Shown in pieces: positions 34,146 through 41,992 of a stretch of 64,000 bases of DNA. This DNA is from JAHEEM01 sp036396795 (lineage in GTDB: Bacteria > Pseudomonadota > Gammaproteobacteria > Steroidobacterales > Rariloculaceae): the NCBI GenBank assembly GCA_036396795.1, contig DASWKF010000063.1, positions 50,251 to 114,250 on the forward strand. The letters run 5' to 3'. The translations under genes were made by a program, and so were the position numbers. A model generated the notes under the pieces. That model searched no databases. It was not told where the DNA came from and saw only the letters and a list, made by a program, of their open reading frames with translations. Numbering within the stretch: position 1 is the stretch's first letter; each line of letters opens with the position of its first letter.

Positions 34146-36073
34146 GCCTCCGCCTCCAGGGCGTCGACTGGCTCGGGACGCAGGCTTGCTGCATAGGCGA
34201 GCGCGTCGTCCCGCTCTTCGAGCAGCGGCATCGGCGGCAGGCTATCGAGGAAGGCCCGGCCGTAAGCGCGCGTCTTGAGCCGCGGGTCGCCGAGCACGAC
34301 GAGACCGCGATCGTCGAAGTCGCGGATCAGACGGCCGACGCCCTGCTTGAGCGCCAGCACCGCCTGCGGCAGCTGGAAACGCCGGAACGGATCCTCGCCC
34401 CGCGCGCGAAGCGACTCGAGGCGGGCGGCGATCAGCGGATCCGCCGGCGAGGCGAACGGCAGCTTGTCGATGGCCACGAGCCGCAGCGCCGGACCTTTGA
34501 CGTCGACGCCCTGCCAGAAGCTGCCGGTGCCGAGCAGCACGCCGTCGCCCGCGGCGCGAAAGCGATCCAGTAGCTCGGTGCGCGGGCCCTGGCCCTGGAC
34601 GAACAGCGGCCCGGGTTGCGGCCGCGCTGCAAGCCAGCCGCGCGCCTCGTCGAGCGCGCGATGACTCGTAAACAACACGAATGCCCCGCCGCCGCAAGCC
34701 GCGACCAGCGGCCAGACGCGGCTCAGAAAGCGCGCCGTGTAGTCGGGCTCACCGGGCTCCGGCAGGCCATCCGGAACATAGAGGCGCGCGTGCGCGCGGT
34801 AATCGAAAGGGCTCGGCAGCACCGCCGTGCGCGCGTCGTCGATACCGACGCGATCGAGGAAATGGCCGAAGTCCTCGCCCACGGCCAATGTAGCCGAAGT
34901 GAAGATCCAGGTCGCACCGTGAGCGCCGATGCGCTCGCCCAGCTCGCGGCCGGCATCGAGCGGTGTCCAGTGCACGGAGACGCTGCGCTCGGTCGTCTCG
35001 AACCAGCGCAGACCGCCGTCGGCGGCGGCAAGCGTCTCGAGGCGCTCGCCGAGCTCCCGACAGCGCTCCCAGGCGCGAAAAAGCCCCGGCGCGGCGTCCC
35101 GCCCCGCCTCGAGCACAGTCGCAAGCGCCCTCAACGGCTGCCGCCAGGCGTCCATCGCCGACTTGAGGTCGCTGCCTGCGAGCGCCCACGGCGTGCGTCC
35201 CGTGCCCGCCGGCGCGGCCGCACGCGCCTCCGCGGCGGCGCGCGCGAGCGCGACCAGCAGCGGTTCGAGTTGCGCCTGGACGCCCGCGGCGCGGGCTTCG
35301 GCGCCGACATCGGCCGCCAGCGAGCCGATCTCGCGGCTGCCGACCGCCAGCCCAAAGAACTGTTGCGCGACCTCGGGCAGCTGGTGGGCTTCGTCGACGA
35401 TGACCGCGTCCGCGCCCCCCAGCAACTCGCCGAACCCCGCATCCTTGAGCGCGAGGTCGGCAAGCAACAGATGATGGTTGACCACGACCACGTCGGCGTC
35501 CTGTGCCTTGCGCCGCGCTTTGACGACGAAGCAGTCGTCGTAGCGCTCGCAGCGCATGCCGAGACAGTTGTCGATCGTCGAGCTGATCCAGGGGCGCAGC
35601 GGATCGCCGTCGGCAAGGTCGTGGCGCTCGGTGAGATCGCCGCTCGCGCTGATCCGGGCCCAGGCTTTTACCGCCTCGAGAGTCTCGAGCGTCGCCGGGC
35701 TCACGAGCTCGCCCTGAAACGCGAGCTCGGCGCGGTGCCAACAGAGATAGTTGCCGCGGCCCTTGAGCAGCGCCACCGCGAGCGGCCGGCCGACGGCGGC
35801 GCCGAGGACGGGCAGATCCCGGTGGTAGAGCTGGTCCTGAAGCGTCTTGGTGCCTGTCGAGATCACCGCCCGCTTGCCGGCCAACAATATCGGCGCCAGA
35901 TAGGCGAAAGTCTTGCCGATGCCGGTGCCGGCCTCGACCGCGAGATGGCGTCCCTCGCCGAGCGCATCCCAAACGAGCTCCGCCATCGCCGCTTGCGCGT
36001 CGCGGTGGCTGAATCCATCCAAATGTTGCGCCAGCAGGCCTTCGCGGCCAAACAGTCCCGAGATATCCGGCAT
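34142..36073 (-). CDS. yoaA: DinG/YoaA-family ATP-dependent DNA helicase
   Basis: This is a superfamily-2 iron-sulfur 5'-3' helicase of the XPD/DinG type, 643 residues, close to E. coli YoaA (636). Walker A is VEAGTGIGKTFAY near residue 47; the DEAH box is VIVDEAHQLPE near 225. Cys residues at about 110 and in NCLGMRCERYDDC (about 166-178) are placed to hold a 4Fe-4S cluster. The C-terminal motor has GTGSFWQGVDVKG and QGVGRLIRDFDDRG. YoaA acts on stalled replication forks with the Pol III chi subunit. The gene is coupled to tsaB, a common arrangement. Confidence 0.93.
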   Translation of the reverse strand: MPDISGLFGREGLLAQHLDGFSHRDAQAAMAELVWDALGEGRHLAVEAGTGIGKTFAYLAPILLAGKRAVISTGTKTLQDQLYHRDLPVLGAAVGRPLAVALLKGRGNYLCWHRAELAFQGELVSPATLETLEAVKAWARISASGDLTERHDLADGDPLRPWISSTIDNCLGMRCERYDDCFVVKARRKAQDADVVVVNHHLLLADLALKDAGFGELLGGADAVIVDEAHQLPEVAQQFFGLAVGSREIGSLAADVGAEARAAGVQAQLEPLLVALARAAAEARAAAPAGTGRTPWALAGSDLKSAMDAWRQPLRALATVLEAGRDAAPGLFRAWERCRELGERLETLAAADGGLRWFETTERSVSVHWTPLDAGRELGERIGAHGATWIFTSATLAVGEDFGHFLDRVGIDDARTAVLPSPFDYRAHARLYVPDGLPEPGEPDYTARFLSRVWPLVAACGGGAFVLFTSHRALDEARGWLAARPQPGPLFVQGQGPRTELLDRFRAAGDGVLLGTGSFWQGVDVKGPALRLVAIDKLPFASPADPLIAARLESLRARGEDPFRRFQLPQAVLALKQGVGRLIRDFDDRGLVVLGDPRLKTRAYGRAFLDSLPPMPLLEERDDALAYAASLRPEPVDALEAEA

Positions 36074-36126
36074 CGCGCAACTATAGCGTGAACGCGCGCG
36101 GCGGCGACGCTCGAGTTTCTAGCGGG

Positions 36127-38025
36127 CTAACGCGGGAGTGGCGTGCTCGGGGTCGGCCCTGGTGCGCGTCGGCTCGCATTGAGCTCCGACAGCGTGAGCG
36201 TGCGCAATCCGATCCGCCCTAGGAAGCGCCCGGCGAAGTCGCCCGCCGGCAGTGGCGGGCTGAACACGAAGCCCTGCACCAAGTCGCATCCGGCGGAGCT
36301 CAGATAGCGGAGCTGCGCCTCGGTCTCGACGCCTTCGGCGACCACCTGCAGGCGCAACGCGTGCCCCATGGCGATGATCGAATCGACGAGCATCGCGTTC
36401 GCCGAGCGGCCCGAGACGTCGCGCACGAAGCTGCGGTCTATCTTGAGCGCCTGCACCGGCATCCTTCTCAAGTAGCTCAAGGACGAGAACCCGGTGCCGA
36501 AATCGTCGATGGAGAACTGCACGCCCAGCTCGCGGAGCTGCTCCATGATGCGAATCGCCTGGTCGATATCCTCGATCAGCGAGCCTTCGGTGATCTCGAG
36601 GTTGAGCCAGCGTCCGGCGAGGCCGGATTCCTCCAAGACGTTGCGCACCAGCTCGTAGAAGCCCGGCAATCTGAGCTGGTGGCTGGATATGTTGACGCTG
36701 ATCTCGGGGGAGCCGTATCCCGCCTTGTGCCATTCGGCGGTCTGCCGGCAGGCGCGATCGAGGATCCAGGCGCCGATCTCGATGCTCAAGCCGCTCTCCT
36801 CGGCTATGGGCATGAACTCCGTCGGCGATACCGCGCCGAGCTTCGTGTTCGTCCAGCGCAGCAGCGCTTCAGCGCCGACCAGCCGCCTGTCCTTCGCCCT
36901 GATCTCGGGCTGATAGGCGACCTCGAGCTCGTCGCGCTCCAGGGCCTCCTTGAGCCCGCTCTCGATCTCGAAGCGCCGCGCGGCCACGGTGCTCAGGTCG
37001 CGGTTGTAGAATCGATAACCCGAGGTCGCCGCAACGGAGTCGTGATAGAGCGCGGTCCGCGCCCGTTTCAGCAGCGTGGCGGTATCGCCGCCGTCCCCCG
37101 GATAGATGGCGGCGCCGATGCGGACCCTGGCGACGAACCGATGCTCGCCAAGGACCACAGGCAGACGAAAGCTCTGCAGCAACGGCGCGATCACGGCGTC
37201 GCGGTCCTTTTGCACATCGACGGGGAACGCGGCCGCGATCGTGTCCTCCCTGATCTGCCCCATCGAGCAGGCCGCGCCGGTCGCCTGCTTCACGCGTCCC
37301 ACAGCTTCGGCGATCAGGCAATCGACACCGGCCTTGCCGAACGCCTTGTGCGCCTGCTCGAATCGATCGAGCCGAACCAGCGCCAGCACCAGCGGCTGCC
37401 CCGAGTCCATCGCCAGCCGTTCATCGAGCTGGCTCACGAAAAGCTGGTGGTTGGGAAGCCCGGAGATCGGGTCATGGAACGCATGCTGGGCGATTCGATC
37501 TCTGAGCTCGTTGACTACCGCGCGGGTGCGCATCTCGTGCTCGACGAGGCGGGTGAGCTGGAGCAGGTTTCGCCGCTGCTCGTCGAGGAGCTGGCGCGGA
37601 ACCCGGTCCATGACGCAGACCACGCCGAGAGCCCGCCCCGACGGACCGCGAATGACGCCCGCGGCGTAGAACCGTACCCGCGGCTCGCCGGTCACGCAGG
37701 GCAGGCCGTCGAAGCGTGGATCGGCCTGCGCGTCGGAGACGACGAAGAGCTCGTCCTCGAGCAGAGCGTGATTGGCAAAGGAGCTGTGGCGCAGGGCGTC
37801 GCGCGCGGGAATCCCGCGCACCGACTTGTAGCGAAGTGTTCCCTTATCGACGAGGACGATGGCGGCCATCGACACGTTGAGCATCGACACCAGCAACTCG
37901 GTGTAGTAGTCGAACCGCTCGTCCGACGAATCGTCGAGCAAGCGCATCGAGTACAGCTCTTCGAGCCGTTGCTCCTCGTCTTCCAGCGCGACGGGTAATT
38001 TGAGCTGCGGGATGATAAGGGTCAC
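36127..38025 (-). CDS. GAF - degenerate GGDEF - EAL cyclic-di-GMP phosphodiesterase
   Basis: The 632-residue cytoplasmic protein has an N-terminal GAF domain (about residues 20-165), a GGDEF-like domain (about 175-345) and a C-terminal EAL domain (about 360-605). The GGDEF signature is lost: the position reads IREDTIAAAFPVD, so it is unlikely to make c-di-GMP and may act as a GTP sensor. The EAL domain keeps the catalytic set: GAEALLRW, NISSHQL, EITEG, IDDFGTGFSSLSYL, KIDRSFV and AEGVE. It should therefore cleave c-di-GMP. No membrane segment is seen. It is a lone gene between the helicase and a 412-base non-coding gap. Confidence 0.9.
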   Translation of the reverse strand: MTLIIPQLKLPVALEDEEQRLEELYSMRLLDDSSDERFDYYTELLVSMLNVSMAAIVLVDKGTLRYKSVRGIPARDALRHSSFANHALLEDELFVVSDAQADPRFDGLPCVTGEPRVRFYAAGVIRGPSGRALGVVCVMDRVPRQLLDEQRRNLLQLTRLVEHEMRTRAVVNELRDRIAQHAFHDPISGLPNHQLFVSQLDERLAMDSGQPLVLALVRLDRFEQAHKAFGKAGVDCLIAEAVGRVKQATGAACSMGQIREDTIAAAFPVDVQKDRDAVIAPLLQSFRLPVVLGEHRFVARVRIGAAIYPGDGGDTATLLKRARTALYHDSVAATSGYRFYNRDLSTVAARRFEIESGLKEALERDELEVAYQPEIRAKDRRLVGAEALLRWTNTKLGAVSPTEFMPIAEESGLSIEIGAWILDRACRQTAEWHKAGYGSPEISVNISSHQLRLPGFYELVRNVLEESGLAGRWLNLEITEGSLIEDIDQAIRIMEQLRELGVQFSIDDFGTGFSSLSYLRRMPVQALKIDRSFVRDVSGRSANAMLVDSIIAMGHALRLQVVAEGVETEAQLRYLSSAGCDLVQGFVFSPPLPAGDFAGRFLGRIGLRTLTLSELNASRRAPGPTPSTPLPR

Positions 38026-38437
38026 GAGAGGCTTCGTTCACTCCTGAATCGCTGCTACATCCTACCGGATCTAGTATTAGTGGGCGCGAACCCCGTCACA
38101 CAAAGACGCGCGCGGAGCGCGTTTTGGGGCACAATATCGAGGGGTAGGCAGCCCGAATTCACATATTGTGATCCAGGTCTCGCGTTCGCCCCGCTGCAAC
38201 CCGCGCTCCGCAGGCCGAGCGCCGGCCCTGCCGGTCGCCCTCCTGTTGAGAGGCGCGGCTGCCGCGGCTAAGTTACTGATTATGGGAAAGTCTAATAGTT
38301 AACAGTATCGCCGGGCTCGCGGACGAGGTTCCGGCGGTTTTGGTAAGAAATTCCCAGAGTTCAAGAGGTTGTTGACAGCTCGTTTCCAGGCGAAGAGACT
38401 TCATCCCCGATGACTACGGGGGTGGAGAACACTTATC
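38026..38437. other. Intergenic regulatory region, 412 bases
   Basis: This gap separates a minus-strand EAL gene from a plus-strand winged-helix gene and should hold both promoters. Visible signals are a 13-bp palindrome TCACATATTGTGA (38159-38171), a more AT-rich patch at about 38266-38310, and a small CCCCG / CGGGG stem at 38405-38425, just before the next start. No tRNA, coding frame or repeat was recognised. Confidence 0.55.
38372..38400 (+). promoter_or_regulatory. Candidate promoter of the winged-helix gene
   Basis: A perfect -35 box TTGACA (38372-38377) is followed after 17 bases by GAGACT (38395-38400), a weak -10 with three of six matches. Transcription would begin near 38407, about 31 bases before the ATG. 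The weak -10 suggests activation by a regulator. Confidence 0.4.
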
Positions 38438-38896
38438 ATGCGAGCTGATCGGACGGCCTTCTTGACTACTGCTGACGAGTCGACGCGCATGACCGATTCA
38501 GGAAGCAAGGATTTCGACATCCGCGGCGTTCGCGACGCCTTTCTCGCCTGCCTGCATTGCGTGCGGCGGCGTTATCCGAACTGGACGCTCACCCAGTGCC
38601 TGGTGGCGCTGGAGGCGATCGTCGCGGAGGAGCGCGGCGAGCCGCACACGGTCATTTCCTTGGCCCAGACCTTGAACGCGCCGTATTCGACGATCTCCCG
38701 CGTGATCCTGTCGCTGGTGCAAGGCAATGACGGCGTGTTGATGCACCGGCCTCACCCCACCGACCTCCGCAAGAAGCATGTCGTGGCGGACCCCAAGAAG
38801 CTGGCGCTGCCGAACGGCCAGGTGCTCAGGGAAACGATGGAGCGCTATTACGGCGATTCGGTCTATCGTCTGAAACGCCGCCCCGATCGCGCCTGA
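38438..38896 (+). CDS. Small winged-helix (MarR-like) protein, unknown role
   Basis: The 152-residue protein is not assigned to a named family. The middle part (about residues 30-110) reads like a winged helix: a helix TLTQCLVALEAIVAEERGE, then VISLAQTLNAPYSTISRVI as helix-turn-helix, and a basic wing around MHRPHPTDLRKKHVV. MarR regulators have this layout, so DNA binding is plausible. ATG at 38438 has GGAG 12 bases upstream; a second ATG 17 codons later is an alternative start. It is encoded alone on the plus strand between c-di-GMP genes, so it could control them. Confidence 0.7.
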   Translation: MRADRTAFLTTADESTRMTDSGSKDFDIRGVRDAFLACLHCVRRRYPNWTLTQCLVALEAIVAEERGEPHTVISLAQTLNAPYSTISRVILSLVQGNDGVLMHRPHPTDLRKKHVVADPKKLALPNGQVLRETMERYYGDSVYRLKRRPDRA

Positions 38897-38908
38897 TTCG
38901 AAATCGGC

Positions 38909-40126
38909 TCAGCGCTTGGCGCCCTCGGCCGAGAGCAGCTTGCTACCGAAGCTCTCTCGCTGGCTCTGCTCCCATCGCTCGATGACCTCGGGCACCTCTT
39001 CGGCCGCCACCGGCCGACTGATGAAGTAACCCTGCGCGGAGTCGCAGCCGATTTCGTCGAGGAACTCGAGCACTTCCTTCGATTCTACGCCCTCGGCGCA
39101 AACCGACAGTCTGAGCTTGTGCGCGAGGCCGACGAGCGCATCGACCATGATGCTCGCTTCTTTCGACCGCGGGACCTGCATCACCAGCGACTTGTCGATC
39201 TTCATCTCGTTGAAGGGCATCTGGAAAAGCTGCGTCAGCGACGAATAGCCGATACCGAAGTCGTCGATCGCGAGGTTGATGTTCTTCAATCTCAAGCGGG
39301 TGAGAATATCGAAGGTCTCGGTATGCTGCTCCAGCATCGCGGTCTCGGTCACCTCCAACGTGACCGCCGCCGGATCGACCTCTTGCTCGCGCAACAGGGA
39401 CTCCAGGCGGTCCGGAAAGTCGATGTCGATCAGCAGATTCGCGGCGATGTTGATCCGAAGCTGAAGGTCGAGCTTGCTCGCCCGCCACCCCCGTAGCTGC
39501 TCGACGCCTCGCTGCATTACGTAGTCGGTCATCGAATGGATCAGGCCGTATTCCTCGCCCATGGAGAGAAACTGGTCCGGAGTCAGCACGCCACGCTCAG
39601 GGTGATCCCATCGCAGCAGCGCCTCCACGGCGCCGATGTCCCAGCTGCCGTCTCCGAAACGCCGGGCCGTCGGCTGGTAATAAAGCATCAGTTGGCCGAC
39701 CTCGATGGCTTTTTGCAGATCCTCCACGGTCAGGGGGCCGGTCTTCGCGCGCGCCGCCCGCAGCCGCTCCAACAGGTCTTCGGGCATGAACGGCTTCTGC
39801 AAGACGGAGACGACCCGCAGCCCGGAGCTACGCGCGAACAGCTCGGTCGCACCCAGGGTTCGCTCATCGACCCCGCTCAGCAATACGATTCCTGCCTGGA
39901 CGCGGCGTTGCGCGAGCGACCGCAGGACCTCGACACCGTCACGCTTGGGCATCTGCAGATCGAGAACGATCACGTCGGGGTCGTTCAGCCGCACGGCCTC
40001 GTCGAAGAACTCCGGATCTGTCGTCAGCGTGACGCTGAAGCCCGCTTGCGCGGCAATAGCAGCGACGATATCGAGCAGGTCCTGATCGTCATCGAGGGCG
40101 ATCAAAGTCGGTTCATGATTGCTCAC
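38909..40126 (-). CDS. Receiver-EAL response regulator phosphodiesterase
   Basis: This is a PvrR/RocR-type output protein of about 405 residues. The receiver (about residues 5-120) has the acidic trio ALDDDQD, the phospho-acceptor in VLDLQMPKRDG and Lys in VLQKPFMPEDLL. The EAL domain (about 140-390) has all catalytic motifs: VEALLRWDHPE, INIAANLL, LEVTETA, IDDFGIGYSSL, KIDKSLVM and CAEGVES, and should degrade c-di-GMP. The start is uncertain: GTG at 40126 has a GGAG six bases upstream, while ATG at 40138 is also in frame. Either overlaps the end of the upstream histidine kinase gene, which is therefore its likely partner. Confidence 0.93.
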   Translation of the reverse strand: MSNHEPTLIALDDDQDLLDIVAAIAAQAGFSVTLTTDPEFFDEAVRLNDPDVIVLDLQMPKRDGVEVLRSLAQRRVQAGIVLLSGVDERTLGATELFARSSGLRVVSVLQKPFMPEDLLERLRAARAKTGPLTVEDLQKAIEVGQLMLYYQPTARRFGDGSWDIGAVEALLRWDHPERGVLTPDQFLSMGEEYGLIHSMTDYVMQRGVEQLRGWRASKLDLQLRINIAANLLIDIDFPDRLESLLREQEVDPAAVTLEVTETAMLEQHTETFDILTRLRLKNINLAIDDFGIGYSSLTQLFQMPFNEMKIDKSLVMQVPRSKEASIMVDALVGLAHKLRLSVCAEGVESKEVLEFLDEIGCDSAQGYFISRPVAAEEVPEVIERWEQSQRESFGSKLLSAEGAKR

Positions 40127-41645
40127 TGGGCTCTCCATCCAACACTCGACGAACGGTGCTTGCAAGGTCGAACAAGGTAAACGGCTTGCTGATCGTCACT
40201 CCCCGATGCGCTGACACCGGAGCCCCGGCGCTGCCGTCGCTGATGCCGATGACGGGGATGGCGGCATTGAGCGCCATGGAAGCCTCGACGGCCGCAGGCG
40301 CGGCGTGGTCCAATACGATCAAATCGGGCGACGCGGTCGCCGCCATGTTCTGTAGCTCTCGTGAATCGGAGCTCCAGTGCACCCTGTACCCGAGAATCTC
40401 GAGGCTCTCCTTCACCGTCAGCAGCAGCTGTGCGTCGTTGGCGAATACGATCACCGTTTCCGTGCCGGTGGGCAGGGTGGACAGCGGCATGGTCATGTCG
40501 ATGGTGGTGTCGCCGGCCGCTTTGACGACGCGCGGCAGATACAGCGTGAAGGTCGTTCCCGTTTGCGGGCCGGTCGTGAAGCTCACGGCTCCGGAAGACT
40601 CCTCGACGAACCATCGGACCATGCTCAGGCCCAATCCGGTTCCTTGCGTGCCCTTGGTGGAGAAGAACGGCTCGAAGATACGTTGCTGAATGGCTTGGGG
40701 GATTCCGGGCCCGTCGTCAGCCACCGAGATGCATATATACGGGCCGGGCTCGAGCCGGAGGGATTGGCCCGTCGCGGCATCGACTACACGATTCCCCGCC
40801 CTTATCGAGATCTTGCCCGAGCCCTGGATCGCGTCGCGAGCGTTGATCGCGAGATTCACGATGACGCTTTCGAGCTGCGCCGCGTTCGCCTGGATCGCCG
40901 CGATAGCGGGATCGACGTTCGTCTCCAGCGATATCCGCGAGCCCAGAGCACGGGTGAGCAGCGGCTCCAAGTTCGTGATCAGCTTGGACGCATCGATGAC
41001 GCCCGAGCGGTCATCGTCCTGACGCGCGAACGACAGCAGTTGCCGCGTCAGGTCCGCTCCGCGTTTGGCGGCGTCTCGCGCGCGCTTGGTCTTCTCGAAC
41101 AGCGCGGGATCGTCACGGACACCTTCGCCGAGCAGATAGAGATTGCCCACCAGCACCGTCAGGAGATTGTTGAAGTCGTGCGCGATTCCGCTGGTCAATC
41201 CTCCGACGATCTCCATCCGGGCGCTGCGTTGCATCGCGCTTTGAATCTGCTTGAACTTGGTGACGTCGGTGAAGAGCCCGATCAGGTACTCGCGCCCCCG
41301 CCGCTCCCGGATTCGGCGGATCTCGCCTTTGAGGTGGACGTCCTGCCCCGAGGTCGTTCGCGGATGAAACTCGTAATCGAGCACTCTTTCCGACGACAGA
41401 GCCTGCTTCCACGGAGCCCAGTCGTTGCGGCTGCGGAGAACCTCGGTTCGAAAGTTCTTCTCATACAGCCCGGCGGCCGGTCCGCCGTGCACGAGCCTCA
41501 CGAAGGTATCGTTGGCCTTGAGGATGGCGCCGTCCGCCGAGACACAGACGACGGCGAGAATACTGTTGTCGAGCAGCACGGCGTGCGGCAATTCGAGCGA
41601 AGCCCGGCCCGCATCAGCACGTTGAATCGATTCGATGAGCGTCAT
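40113..41645 (-). CDS. Hybrid PAS histidine kinase with C-terminal receiver
   Basis: The 510-residue soluble kinase has a PAS domain (about residues 20-130), the phosphorylation site GLTSGIAHDFNNLLTVLVGN, the ATPase boxes NLAINARDAIQGSG, DDGPGIPQAI and GTGLGLSMVRWFVEES, and a C-terminal receiver (about 390-505). The receiver keeps the Asp in LIVLDHAAP and the Lys in ISKPF but has only a weak acidic pair (VFANDAQ). There is no membrane segment, so it senses a cytoplasmic signal. The stop overlaps the start of the receiver-EAL gene by 14-26 bases, indicating a translationally coupled two-component pair. Confidence 0.93.
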   Translation of the reverse strand: MTLIESIQRADAGRASLELPHAVLLDNSILAVVCVSADGAILKANDTFVRLVHGGPAAGLYEKNFRTEVLRSRNDWAPWKQALSSERVLDYEFHPRTTSGQDVHLKGEIRRIRERRGREYLIGLFTDVTKFKQIQSAMQRSARMEIVGGLTSGIAHDFNNLLTVLVGNLYLLGEGVRDDPALFEKTKRARDAAKRGADLTRQLLSFARQDDDRSGVIDASKLITNLEPLLTRALGSRISLETNVDPAIAAIQANAAQLESVIVNLAINARDAIQGSGKISIRAGNRVVDAATGQSLRLEPGPYICISVADDGPGIPQAIQQRIFEPFFSTKGTQGTGLGLSMVRWFVEESSGAVSFTTGPQTGTTFTLYLPRVVKAAGDTTIDMTMPLSTLPTGTETVIVFANDAQLLLTVKESLEILGYRVHWSSDSRELQNMAATASPDLIVLDHAAPAAVEASMALNAAIPVIGISDGSAGAPVSAHRGVTISKPFTLFDLASTVRRVLDGEPSEQS

Positions 41646-41932
41646 CTGCTCGTTCCCTCGGTCGAGACCGATTCACCCGGATCGGCGCGCTTCCGAAAAT
41701 CTCGAGGCCCTGCCGCAGACACGTTCCGCCCGCCGCGTCGCCGACCTCTCCTCGGCGCCCCGCAGCCAGCCGCTGGCCGGCATTTCCTCCAGTACCTAGT
41801 ACAATCTCTCTACCATAAGTCAGACGATTCCGTAAAGAACGGGCCCTCGTCACAGATTTCGGCATACCCGTACTATGCAATTTCGGGGCAGGGACCAACA
41901 GGCAGCGGTCGTACAGCCTTCGCCCGTTTCGC

Positions 41933-41938
41933 TATACT
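41933..41938 (+). promoter_or_regulatory. -10 box upstream of pckG
   Basis: TATACT matches the sigma-70 -10 consensus in five of six positions. No good -35 is seen 17 bases upstream, so the promoter may need an activator. It would start transcription near 41945, which argues against ATG 41951 as the pckG start and for ATG 41993. Confidence 0.4.
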
Positions 41939-41992
41939 CCCGCATCTCCCATGCCCCCCCACGACCCCAAGAGACCATCTCAAGTATCCGCC

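Noticed and set aside
38159..38171. CRP site
   Set aside because: The halves are TCACA then TGTGA with a 3-base centre, the reverse of the CRP arrangement (TGTGA-N6-TCACA).
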